64,000 nucleotides of DNA from Owenia fusiformis. Its lineage: Eukaryota > Annelida > Polychaeta > Sabellida > Oweniidae. Made by a program: the position numbers and the translations under genes. Positions 35,710-48,500 of this stretch are shown piece after piece. Under the pieces are notes generated by a model. The model had not been told where the DNA came from. It made no database searches and saw only the letters and a list, made by a program, of their open reading frames with translations. How positions within the stretch are numbered: position 1 is the first letter of the stretch; every line of letters starts with the position of its first letter. The DNA is taken from contig CAIIXF020000009.1 of the NCBI GenBank assembly GCA_903813345.2, positions 20,425,759-20,489,758 on the forward strand, given 5' to 3'.

Positions 35710-37094
35710 CATAATAGACTACGGCCCACTCTGATAATTGTAACTCCTTCCTTACATGAAAGGTTACACATTCCAACCTATTTCACACCATCTGTATGAT
35801 GATACTAGACACTTTCTGGGTAGTTGGACTTTCTATAGGGGTGGCAGACGGCCCTCAGACCAATTAATACCCCTACCCCCAAAAAACCATGGGGGTACTT
35901 TAATACCACCCAATAAAAAGAATACTAATGCATGTCAGATATTCATTGTTTTATATTGGGTAGGGCATGTTATGGTAAGTAAGTGCCAGAAATTTCCAAT
36001 CTCTAACTGATATGGTTACCATAGAAACAGTATTTATATCTTAAAATATTCTCAATTTGACCCCCTCCAAAATGTGTCCCTTTGATCTCAAAGTGAAATA
36101 TTTGCAAATCTGTTTGGATTTTATGGCTGCTACTTTGTCAAAAATTGTATCAATATGTATATTTTAACATTTAGACACTGAAAAGTGATCCTATAAATCA
36201 ATAATATTTATCAAATATAGTCACACATAGCTGCTTTTAGGAAAAAGTTGGCGTGGCACTTTTTGGTACGTGTGTACTTGTTGCAGCATTAAATGAAAAA
36301 TACATATTATACTAACAACAATTGAATTAGCATCTACTTATGTTGTGTAACATTGTAATATGTTCACTATCATTATTAGACACTTTAAATATTTTATATA
36401 AGTGTTATCCTGACCCTTCCCTTTATCCCTACACCCTTCAAGGTGGGCATTACCAATCGTGTCAAGTTAACATTTCTGTTTGATTTATTTTTACCATAGA
36501 CAATGTACAAAAGCGTTACCATGAGTACTGACCTTATTAGGTGCTAAACTGATGAATGGATAGGTAGATGGCAGCACTTGTGCTGGTTGGACTACACGCT
36601 AGCATCTACCATAGACACATATTGATTTACCATATTTGTTATTTTGGATTAAAGTAAAACTGCGTTTGCATCAAACTTAATGAGATTCAGATTGTGTTTG
36701 AAACTAGATGATCTTCAGATTTTGTGTGAACCTTAAATTCATGACAATCAAAAGAATTCAACATTTAGGAAGTCAAGAGGAAGTTAAGATTTTTAACATC
36801 GTCTCAATGAGAATTTAGCCCGACCTTTTTCAGAAAGTTAAAGATCATAGGAAATTAAACATAATCAAAGTTCCTCAGTAGAACATTTAATCTCCTAAAA
36901 TCACATTAAAACTATATCAGCAATATTTCCAAGCTTAATAGTATAAAAACTTCTATCACATCATTTGCAACGTTTTCATTATTCAATAGTTCAACCCTAT
37001 ATGAATTATTGATGATTTTAAAAGTGCAAGGAATCTAAATGAATCAGGGAAGCCAGTGATATGTATTTGCCTTATTAATTGTTGACTTATACAA

Positions 37095-37215
37095 TGAAAT
37101 AGACTTAGATGCAAGTAGAAATAATCTTGCTTTACATCATTAAAAATTAAAAATTCAGTCAAATAAGTGATATCATATTTGAAATCTTCATGTAGAATTA
37201 CATTTCTTCATGCAA
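37095..37215 (-). repeat. Fragment of the 24096/47626 MITE family
   Basis: Contains AGATGCAAGTAGAAATAATC, TTTACATCATTAAA and ATATTTGAAATCTTCATGTA, the order seen at the start of the 24096 copy. Confidence 0.45.
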
Positions 37216-37379
37216 TAAGTTAACCTTTTAGTGAGTAGTTGTGACTAATGTAATCATGTACTTATACAATTTGTCAGTAAAAGTTATTTATCCTATACTT
37301 AGTGTTATAGGTAAATAAAATGCATGAATATAATTGATACCTTAGGTGAGTGGGGATATACATGTACTGCATATCCCGC

Positions 37380-39545
37380 TTTATCCCATACTTGGTCGTG
37401 TTTCAGGTACATAAAGCAGGTTTGTAAAAACTTATATTTTCATCAGCGGGCAGATATAGCTTTACGTCCCGTTGCGAGCGGGCAGATATAGTATATCTGC
37501 CCACTCCGTCATAATCGCCCTCGGGCAGATATATTATATTTGCCTCGGGATAGTTCCACTATCCTAACCTCATATAGGATAATCTCTATGTATCGCCAGG
37601 TTTATCACCCGCTCAGTAATCCCCTGCAGGAATTTCATTCTGTGCAATTTCAATTTTTTTCAAGATGGCCGCCGCTTTAAAACTGACGGGACTTTTTCGC
37701 AAAAATCATAAATTTTTCATTCTAAACCAAAGTAATTAATATTATTGTTTGAAATTTCGGTAGTGTATTCACAACATTTATCTATTTCACATATATTCCG
37801 TGTTTTTCATCCTGACCCCCAGGGGCCATGTATTGGGGGACAGGAAAACAGAAATTTTCGCTAATTTTTAGATCTCTCTGAAGTATAGCTTTATTATACT
37901 CAAATGAAAGGCAATTAAGAGTAGATTGCAAATATTGTATCTTTTTTCTGATTCGAGCCTCGTAAAATTCAAAATGGCCGTCTAATGTACGATTTCGCAA
38001 TAATTTTTCGATCCCTTCAAAGTATGGCTATATTATACTCAAATTGAAGGAATTTTGGAGTAGATCACAATGATGGTATTATTTTTCAGATTTGTACCTC
38101 AGAAAATTCAAAATGGCTGCTTTGCAGGAATTCGCAATTCTAAAATCTAATTTTTTCATTTTCAACCAAAGTAATGAGTATAATTGATTGGAATTCGGTA
38201 ATTGATATTTTGTTCGTTGGGATTTGCTACTCCGCGGAGTTGCCATTATCTAGTTGTATTTCCCTCAGATATATTGTATTTCCCTGTATTAAAAACTTCC
38301 CATTAATTAAACCTCATATATAATGCACACCATTTTAAATATGAATCAAAACTATGAATTAGTGATATCCATGTTTCTAACGAAAGCATGAATTTGAAAG
38401 AAACAAACATTCTACTCATATGGTATAAAGATATTACCAGCTGTGTCCATTATAGATTTGATTGAAAAACTTGAATTAGAGGCAATTTTGAAATTACAAT
38501 ATATTAAAAGAGGCTCTGTTGCTTAGATGGGAGAATCAATTAGCTGCATTGTTCAGTTTATGACAAAATTGATGTTTAGTGTTACTTTCATGAACACCCA
38601 TCCTGTAAAATAGTATTTGGAATCTAGTAGTTTGTATATAGATGAATTAGATAAGGCATTGTCGAAGAAAAATATCCAACAAGATTACTAGTTTGCTCAT
38701 AAAATTAGGCATCCTTTAACTTGAAACAATTTGTAGCACTCATTTTTAGGGTTTGGAGATCGAAGTAATAATGATGAAAAACAAGCAATTTTGAAATATT
38801 TATGTTTTACCCAAATTTTTAAAGATTTTTGTTAGCCTTTGTTTTGTCTGTTTTATTCTCAAATAAATCATGGTCATCAATTCTATTGTGACATAATCAT
38901 CATTTACCAATTTTAAAATTAAATATTACTGGTTAGAGAATGTGATTTCTTACTTTAGGTTATATTTATATCCCGATTTATATGTATAATATAATTGATG
39001 AAGATGAATAGAGATTATCCTCTATGAGGTTCAGGGTATTGGAATTATCCCGAGGCCAATATAATATATCTGGCCGAGGGTTGTAGGTCCCGGGGGAAGA
39101 TATTTTCTATTGGTCAAAGGCCTTAGGTCCTGAGGGAAGATATATTATATTCGCCAAGGGATAATCCTAATAGCATGAACTGACTATAGGATGATCTGTT
39201 TATCCCATATCAATCTTTCTTATCTGGTTCACATTGTTCAATTGGCCAGAGTTAGAAAGAATTCAACCATATGAATGTATTCATGTCTAATTTTGTTTTC
39301 TTGGCCTTAGGAGGATTCTCCTGTTTTTTAAGTATTCATCCACATATTCTCGAATCATTGATTGTATTAAGTATGCTACTTCCCTCATTGCTAATCATAC
39401 ACAAATGATGATTATGATTTAGTGGGCAGGTGTAATATATCTGCCCTCTCAGGCCGGGACATTAGCTATATCTGCCCGCTGATGAAAATATAAGTATTTA
39501 TAAACCTGCTATATGTATCTGAAACATGTCCAAGTATGGGACAAA
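37380..39545. repeat. Nested inverted repeat rich in GGGCAGATATA palindromes
   Basis: The left part (about 37380-37600) and right parts (39000-39180 and 39425-39545) are inverted copies: GCGGGCAGATATAGCT, CATACTTGG, GATAATCTCTATG and AGGTT..GATAGT blocks. GGGCAGATATA, one base, then TATATCTGCCC at 37486 is a perfect palindrome. Similar near-palindromes lie at 37515 and 39050. Confidence 0.65.
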
Positions 39546-41410
39546 TGTATCTACTTTTTTTGATTTCATACACTAAACAGATTAGTTGAGGAATTATTTG
39601 AAGTATTTCAGAAACATATACCGAACCACTATTGAAGGAATCATTGAAAATACAGCATATCAGAAACATGTGTAAATTGTTTATCTTGCAATTATTTTGC
39701 TAAATACTAAATAGAAATTATACTGTACCTTCCAGAGAATAGCTTTTTTGTTAACTATGAGCCAATGAATGAATGGATGCATTTTAGTATAACTGCAAAA
39801 TGATGCTCTATGCAATTCATACGAAAAATTAATTTTGCCATATTAGAATCAAGTATAATCTTTAATCCATTGGATAGATCATGCATTGCCTGATGTTGAG
39901 GTATTGATAAAAGAATCAGCAAGTGTCTGACAAAATAGATTTTAGTGTTATGTATTAGGCAAAATATTAGGAAGGGTATAAATGGTCTCCAATCTTTCTA
40001 GTTTTGAGTATTTAACATCTTCTTGCTTTGATTCAAATTATCCTCGGTCACTATTTGTAACCCCTCCCTCCTTCCCCATTTAGGCCATGGATATGAAGAT
40101 GATTTAGAGGTTATTTGAAGGATACTAGGGAAGAGTTAATAGCCAGAGTTATATTAGTTCATTTAAGTTTAATCATAAATGTTATGCAATTCACACTAGC
40201 ATCAAATATCATACCAAAAGGATTGAACTGTTCATTACTTTTCAATTGCAGTAAACATGGTAAAATGGTTCTAAATATTGAACCCTGTTGAACAAGCATA
40301 TTAATTAATTGTAACTCATAGCTCTAGATGACTTGAACTTATCCATTCATATTCTAGGAACAAGTCAATGAATAAGTAAGACTTGACTCTTGACAGACTT
40401 AAAAGACAGAGGACCCTATAAGACTTAAACTAAAAGTTCATTTGACCATTGATGACCTATGATAGGGAAGGGTCAGGAGAACACTTATATAAAATATTTA
40501 AAGTGTCTAATAATGATAATGAACATATTACAATGTTACACAACATTAGTAGATGCTAATTAAATGTCAATTATTGTTAGTGTAATCTGCATTTTTCATT
40601 TAATGCTGCAACATGCGCACAAGTACCAAAAAGTGCCACGCCCACTTTTCCCTGAAAGCAGCTATGTGTGACTATATTTGATAAATATTATTGATTTATA
40701 GGATCATTATACTAACTTTTAAGTGTTTTGGTGTTAATATAGACATAATATTACAAATTTTGACAAAGTAGCAGCCATAAAATCCAAACAGATTTTGAAA
40801 TATTTCACTTTGAGAACAAAGGGACACATTTGGGAGGGGGTCAAATTGAGAATATTTCGAGATATAAATACTGTTTCTATGGTAACCATATAAGTTAGAG
40901 ATTGGAAACTTCTGGCACTTATTAACCATAACATGCCCTACCTAATATAAAACAATGAATATCTGACATGCATTAGTATTCTTTTTATTGGGTGGTATTA
41001 AAGTACCCCCATGGTTTTTTGGGGGTAGGGGTATAAATTGGTCTGAGGGCCGTCTGCCACCCCTATAGAAAGTCCAACTACCCAGAAAGTGTCCAGTATA
41101 ATCATACTGATGGTTTGAAATAGGTTGGAATGTGTAACCTTTCATGTAAGGAAGGTTGCATTTCTAGAGCACTTCTACAGAATGGGTCACAGTCTATAAA
41201 GAGCTTAATCCAAAATACATACCTTCAAAAAGAAAAGCTTTAGACATTTACTCATGTTTAACCAAGGTTGTAGTTTTTGTTCTAGTTTTGACCTATCATC
41301 ACAATTTTGCAAGTTCTATTACTTTTTTCAAAAAATTGACAATTTTGATTTTTCGGTTGCTTTTTATCTTTAATCTGAAGATTTGGATATTATGTGATCC
41401 TATATCACTA

Positions 41411-42118
41411 CTGTACGCCCGGTATTATTCGCGTGCGATTTACTTTCGCGCTTTTCGCGAGGGTGTTATAATCGCGAAAAATTATCGTCGTGAAATTGCC
41501 AATTAAATCCCCGGGAATTTGTTTTTACCCGGGGCTCTGATGCATTTCGTTTTGCTATTGGCACGTTCGATAACCAATTTTTTAAACTGACCTCATTTGC
41601 CATTGAAATGGATACTAGTACTGTATCCCAATGTTCGCTGTTGCTTTATGAGTTTTCTCTACTAGTTTGGATCGAGTTATAGTACTTCAATAGTACTGTG
41701 CAACTACATGACTTTACTATGCGCAGCAATGAAAGAGCACGTGCGCACGATTGTTCACGTGATCGTAGCCTGCAATTTGATGACATCATATACTGGGGAA
41801 TCCCCGAATACGATAAAATACAGTATGAAGTACGGTAAAGTTATTATGGGAGCCACGCACTTTTGCTTTAATATTAAAAATGACGATGCAATAGAGGTTG
41901 ATATGCAGCTTGCCGATGATAAAGATCCCAGTTATTGTAAATCTCATCCAAATATGACATCAGGTAAGTGCAATTACTGTACATCTAACTTAATTTACAC
42001 ACGAGTAGCTCGAGAATTCCTGGAATAGTAATGAATTTCAAACTTGTGAAATTCACGAAATTTAATAGCCACGCAAAATTCGCGAAATTAAATCTCGCGA
42101 ATAATACCGGGCGTACAG
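41411..42118. mobile_element. TA-flanked transposon with CTGTACGCCCGG ends
   Basis: A 708-base element. Ends CTGTACGCCCGGTATTATTC followed by GCG match their complement exactly, and TA lies directly outside both. Sub-terminal sequence is rich in TCGCG and CGCGAA, unlike the surrounding A+T-rich DNA. It carries a possible captured coding fragment (41708-41963). Confidence 0.85.
41708..42028 (+). CDS. Unrecognised 106-codon frame inside the 41411-42118 transposon
   Basis: I do not recognise the protein. It has GKVIMGATHFCFNIKNDD and an acidic stretch, then a Cys/His group (C-x2-H, later C-x2-C) near residues 79-91. CAG followed by GTAAGT at 41963-41969 is a strong splice donor, so the coding part may stop there as a captured exon. 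It could also be chance in a short element with few stops. Confidence 0.25.
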   Translation: MTLLCAAMKEHVRTIVHVIVACNLMTSYTGESPNTIKYSMKYGKVIMGATHFCFNIKNDDAIEVDMQLADDKDPSYCKSHPNMTSGKCNYCTSNLIYTRVAREFLE

Positions 42119-42545
42119 TATTTGCAAACGTATTCACTTGTATTTTGTGGCTTATGCAATGCTGCAACACATGTCTATGTTTTATTTATATTTTTCTATG
42201 GAAAAAAATCATTAACAAAAAATCACTATTGGCTTCACTGTACATTCATATGTACCCAAGAATAACCAAGAAATTATATCATAATTCAAAGCAAATAAGG
42301 TACTTGGTATATCTATCCATTTAAACTGTTAGATATGATTATACAGTTTTAGTCTGTGATAAAATAAATAACACACAGGTGTAGTTGTAAAAATTGTTTC
42401 TTTATATTTTCAAATGCAATAAATACACAGCATTTGTATTATGACAACTTAATTGTAGAGAAAGAATATTTATCATGTTTGAACACATTTTGAACTGCAA
42501 ATTTTGAACGACTTGTCAAAGACTTAGATCGTTGCTTGTGAAGGT
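42119..42545. other. 3' flank of GMCL1
   Basis: No coding frame is supported. On the minus strand this should hold the 3' UTR and poly(A) signal of GMCL1; AATAAA-like runs lie near 42360-42430. Confidence 0.45.
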
Positions 42546-45500
42546 TCATGAACTATCCAGATCTCCCGATTCGTTTTGTTGTTTCAACTCCTCATTTTGA
42601 GCTAAGTGAAATACATCCATATCCCCAACACTGTCTTCACTCTCCTCGTGATTTTCAGAGTCACCACAACTTGATGGCAAGCTTGTATTCTGTCTCAATG
42701 TTGAAGGGGATCGGTCATTGTTTGATTTAAGCATCGGGGACCTATCAATTGGTAGAATGTGTTTGTGTTTGTATAAGTCTATAGAAGATTGGCTGGGGGA
42801 AAATGAAAGGATATTCACACTGATATGTAGAGGGAACTTTGCATGACGGTCCACACCTATTACCACTTGTTCCTGAAATCACATTTTAGTCAAATAATTA
42901 TAGCAGTGATGCGTAATTAAGGAATAAAGACTTAGATCCAAGGAGACATGTGAAAAATATGACTGCTTATTTATTCTAAAAAATACAATAGGAATTGCTT
43001 AGAAAAATTAAAAACAATGCGATATAATGGTAGTATTATCACCAGGAAATAACCGATATGATTAATGACCAGCATCTACAGTATATGAGCCAGGCAACAG
43101 GAAAAGGGGTCTTATCACAGATTTTTTCAATATATTTTTCAAATGAGCCATGACTTGTGTCTTAACAATTTTTCCTTCCATATATAAACCAATAAGTCAG
43201 ACTTGAATTTAGCACATTTTCCTCTTAATCTTTGGCACATTTTTGGCTCTGTAGAACGATTTCAATTTTTGTGATAAGACCGGTTTTCCTATGGCCAGGC
43301 TCATATACACATTTTCAATACACTGCACTGAATTAATTAATGTGTCTCAGCTGATCAGTTTACAAGTATTTCTGTACATTACCTCATCTTTTTCTAACGA
43401 TAGTTTTGTTACTTTCGTAGATTTCTTGTAGCTAGCCTGCCCATGTTTGTCGAGCGAGGCAATGGTCAGCCTGGAAACAAACAATTTGTAAATATGGACT
43501 GCAAATCAATTTAAATTAGCCAAAATTTGACAATAATCTAGTTGTGAACTTTTTATATCACAAATTAATAATTTTTCAAGTAATATCAATTAAATGGACA
43601 GAACTTTTGAAGTGAATTCATTTCTAGTGAATTCACTGTACAAATTCGAAAACATCAAAACACTATTCGTGTAAAACTTTTTTTCGACAAAATTGGAACC
43701 ATCATTCTTCTACTTATGTACAATGCACTCATATGTTCAATTGCATACATTCTTCGAACCAAACAAAGAAATATAATTTCAATTACAAAGAAATATAATT
43801 TGAATTACAAAGAAATATAATTTCAATTGCATACATTCTTTGAACCAAACAGAGAAATATAATTACTTGTAGAGGATTGTGCGTTTGTTACACAGGCTGA
43901 CGGAAACTGTGGAATTCTGGCTTTCTACATTGCGTTTGAAGATAATCAATCTGGAAAAAACATAACATACAATAGTGTTCTTCCGCAATTTTTCACTCAC
44001 CTGAGTGGAAAATTGTAATATTCACAATTCCGCTATAAATAACAATGGCCAAACAAAAGTACTGTAAAAACCCAAATTTTCAAGATGCCCTAATTTTCAC
44101 TATAATATTATAAGCTGAAGAGCCAAGACCGTAAAATTAAAGGCAAAGTGAATATTTGATTTAACATTGAATTCAATTAGATATTTCTTCAAACAGTGAA
44201 ATTTTATGCCCATGAAACGATATCACTAAAATGCTCCTTTGAGTATGTTTACTCCATTACTTGGAATATGTTGGAATGCTGCATTCAATACTTACACATC
44301 CTTCATCTGAAAAACAGTCTATGAGGATCGTAAAAATGTCAACTATAGCCCAAGGTGGCAAAAGGCAAACACCTATTTTGTCAAGAAATTATTGCAGCAA
44401 CAATATATAATGAGGCAGGTTGAAATGATTTTGAAATAAAAAAGCATAGTTGCCCACTCATTTTATTATCTAATTTGAATGTAAGTTTCAAACTTACTTG
44501 TTGTGGAAGGATATGAGTAAATCCACACCATAACTGTGGCCAGTCCACCTCCAGCAGTAATACCCATCTTTCTGTAAGATCCTTCCACATCGCATGGCTA
44601 TGCTTGGGAATTCTGGGATCATTTCCTCCTGTGGCCCCAAATCTTTACCATGTTCAACCCTCAACATTTGCTTCCACTGGGTTCTATAGAGTGACATCAA
44701 CCAAGCTGGAATACAGCAAATAGATAAAAATCAGTTCAAGGTACTCCCATACAAAGATACTCCCCTACTACTTTAGAATATTCTTCTACATTTAGCTGAA
44801 GTTTATTTAAGAGATGAATTCTAAAGGCTGCAGGTAGTAAATAAAAAATGACTTTGAAAATAAGCAGTAATAAATATTTAAGGTGAAGGTGAAAATGAGG
44901 TGGAAAATGTGGATACAATGAGTTGGAAAAGGTGGATACAATGAGGTGGAAAAGGTGGATACAGTGAGGTGTAGCAATAAACCATTGATTTTTAACTTTA
45001 TGAAAATTACCTTTTGGCACAATGTTATCCTTCTCCAAGATTTGAGCTGAGTCGAGGTCAGAAATAATATGCTGAAATCTGATCTGTTTGAAGGTGCTAC
45101 AAAAGCTCTTCCCCTGCTCTGTTTCTAGGAAACTCTCATATTCACTCAGCATCACTGAAAGAATAAAAAAACTAAATAAATGTAAAAAATTAATTTGAAG
45201 AAATATCATAAAGCAGAGCTTTTGATCTCTACTATATGGATGTCCTTGATGGGCAGGGTGGGCCAAAAATGCATCTTCTCAAAAGAGCCATAATCTTTTT
45301 ATTCCACATACAGTTTTGCAGTTGTATAACGATTAAGATAAAGTGATCACCTATTGGTGCTCGGTGTCTGTAACAAATTCTTACAACTTCTAATAAGTAC
45401 TTTTAAACACTTGCAGTCAATAGGGAGTTTAAGCTTGCATATAAAATCGAAACGCCAACCTATACGTATGACTAATCGCCCGTACAAATGCATCGCTTAA

Positions 45501-48500
45501 ATATTTTCCGTTCATGGTGAGGTTATGAAAAACCTTGCAAGCTTAAACTCCCTAGTATCTGTAACAAACTGTTACCATTTGCAATAGTAAACAAGGTGGT
45601 GAGATATTGTCATGTTAATCCCTAGTTTAGTATGTAATGCATTGAAACATAAAACGTCATACCTTCTTCTTTGAAGTACTTGTTAATAACTTCATGCATA
45701 GGTTTAGAACTGCCTTTGTATGAGGGTACAACATGTAGGAACATCCACTAAAACAGAAAATCCATACATGCATTTAAACATGGAGCAACCTCATTGCATT
45801 GAAACATAGAACTATCTACTACTGGCATTGAAATATGGACCAATATTTTATTTACTCTGAAACATAGAACTATCTACTACTGGCATTGAAACATAGAGCA
45901 ATCTTTCATTTGCTCTGAAACATAGAACTATGAACACTGAAACATGGACCAATCTTCTACTTGCATTTGAAACAAAGAACAATCTTCTACTTCACTGAAA
46001 CATAGAACAATCTTCTACTTGCATTGAAACATAGAACAATCTTCTACTTGCATTTGAAACAAAGAACAATCTTCTACTTCACTGAAACATAGAACAATCT
46101 TCTACTTGCATTGAAACATAGAACAATCTTCTACTTGCATTTGAAACAAAGAACAATCTTCTACTTGCATTGAAACATAGAACAATCTTCTACATCACCA
46201 AAACATAGAATAATCTTCTACTTGCATTGAAAAACACAGATATAAATTAATTATTATATCATTGTACCTTTTTTAGTATTGAGTAGACATCCATTTCTAC
46301 TTGCATAACAAACAGATTGGGGGATCCCACAGTGGCCGTCATCAACTCTGGGCTGGAATATTTCAATTAAGCACTTTATTCATTATTTTGGAAGGAAATA
46401 TTTATTTAAGAAATACAGTCAGCAGCTGTCAAAGAAAATATTGATTTTATCAGATGAATTAGATGTTATAAGAAAGTTTAACTTTTCACAAGAAAATTTT
46501 TATTATTTTAACTCCATTCAAAGTATTATCAGCTTTTTCATCAATAATTGGGATTCACAATCATGAAAATTACATAAACATTCTCATCTTGAGGTTCTAC
46601 TAAGGTTTTCCCTACTGCCCTGACTAAACTTATTTAGTAAGGAATCTAAAACATGTAGGCTTAGGGATGGTGCCTTATTATCAAGTCATGGAAAGGTTAT
46701 AGTTTAACTCCCTCTTCCTATGACAAAATTTGAGAAGTGTTGATTTGTTGTGTACTTCATCGTATATTCACAGTCTACTGATATCATGAGCATTGAGCGA
46801 ACAACTTGGCCTCCATAATTCAGACTTCCCACTTCCTAAATTATGGGTGCTGCATGTAGAGGACAGAAATAAATAAACACAATGAGCACACACATCTCGA
46901 ACTCGCAGCCTCGTGGTTACGGCGCCCAATCGCCTAGTCTGAACGTGCTGGTGCTCAAGCCCTCTCGGCCAACTCGACAACCCCAAAAAAGGTTGTTTTG
47001 TTAGTCGATCTGACTAGAGGTAGCTGATGTTAACGCTCAAACACACCAGAGGAAGCACAACGATTCATAGAACTCTTACCTTATTTTCCTAAGCAGTGTA
47101 ATACTGGGGCTATTTAAAAGATTGCGCTCAAGCCATATCTTGCATTTCTTGGCAGCATTATGCTGTCCATATGTAACAGAAGCCGTGTAGTAAGCATTCA
47201 CTGTCTTGGCACTGAGAGAAAGAAAAAATCAATCATTCAGTATTAACATTGATCGTAATGATCTACAATCAGATCCTCGGCACGGGTATGAATTGCTTCT
47301 AAATGATTTATTCAAACATGTATAGTGAAGTTTTTAAATAATGCAACCAACATTATTGCTTGTACTTCAATGCTTGTAAGACCCAGGCCTGAGATAGCAC
47401 TTTAGAACATGTTTCATATAGTATTTAAGTCACTATCCCCAATCTTTATGATATATATATTATGCAAGACTATCAATGTACAATCTTTTCGATGATTGTT
47501 CAAGATTTTCTATATGCCAGCTGAGGTAAACCCTACAAATCCATCCCAGCTATTGGAACATTAATTCAGGGAATTCCCACCAGTGAAGTAACAGAGTAGA
47601 ACTTTTGAAAATACAATAGCCCAGATGTGAGTGGGGAGTGGGTAGTTCCCAGTTTCACCAGGTTGTTAATTCGGGTCAGATAACATGGCAGGTATCTAAA
47701 AAATTCCCTTAAACTTGAATATTCATCAGTTAACGTGGATCAATTTCCATATAACCCCAATGTATCTGATAGTTACACAAATGGAAACATGTCCCGTAAA
47801 ATAAAAAATATGATCAGTCCTATAAAAGAAGATATTTCACTTTTTGTGATTTTATAACATGGGGTCTACGGGGAATCTCCCTGAATAGTCATATTTTAAA
47901 AAAATCAATTTCCAAAGCTGAAAAACAATTTTTGAAACTACATTTCTAGATTGAACTTTTATGTGTAGATTTCAAATAAGACATCACTTTGATTGAATTT
48001 TTAATATTTAATTAAAGATGTAACTCAAGACTATTTCTACTCGCATCTCATCTATTGCACCCACTTGAAATCCTGAATACCTGAAAATGACACAGTAATT
48101 GATTAACTTTGTTGGCACACACGAGGAACATTTTAAGACTAGTCTACCTGATAGTTTCCTCCATGATGTTCCCACATTGATGAACCAAATCATCCAGTTG
48201 TAATAGACTAGCAGCTGCTAATACACTAGTAACACGTGCTGGAACTAGACTCACATCATCTCTGTATAGTGAGCCAAAGGCTACCTCCAAAGCTGAAAAC
48301 ATATACATATAGCATGTATGCTTCAGACCCGAAAGCATGAAGTCTACATGTACTGTTCACATAGTTATTCTTGTCACATGATAAGCAACATGAATTAAAG
48401 GATGATTTCCAGGAAGCAATATTTTCCAGAATAGTTGGGTTGGGTTAAAAGTTAGATCCAACCACTTTGTGTCCTAATGGTCAAAACCATTATACATGTA

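Larger units (their letters stand above)
35710..41200. mobile_element. Very large fold-back element, arms about 700 bases
   Basis: The left arm (about 35710-36435) and right arm (about 40445-41200) are inverted copies. They share CCTTACATGAAAGGTTACAC, GGGGTGGCAGACGGCCCTCA, AACCATGGGGGTA, AAAAGTGCCACGCC-type sequence and ATATAAAATATTTAAAGTGT or complements. The 4-kb interior has no conserved coding frame. A second inverted pair is nested inside (37380-39545). Frames in both arms that read alike on opposite strands come from the repeat and are not genes. Superfamily unknown; no clean target duplication was seen. Confidence 0.75.

Noticed and set aside
35756-41145. Matching frames MKGYTFQPIS on opposite strands at 35756 and 41145
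   Set aside because: They are the two arms of the inverted repeat; no start context, no introns and no known domain.
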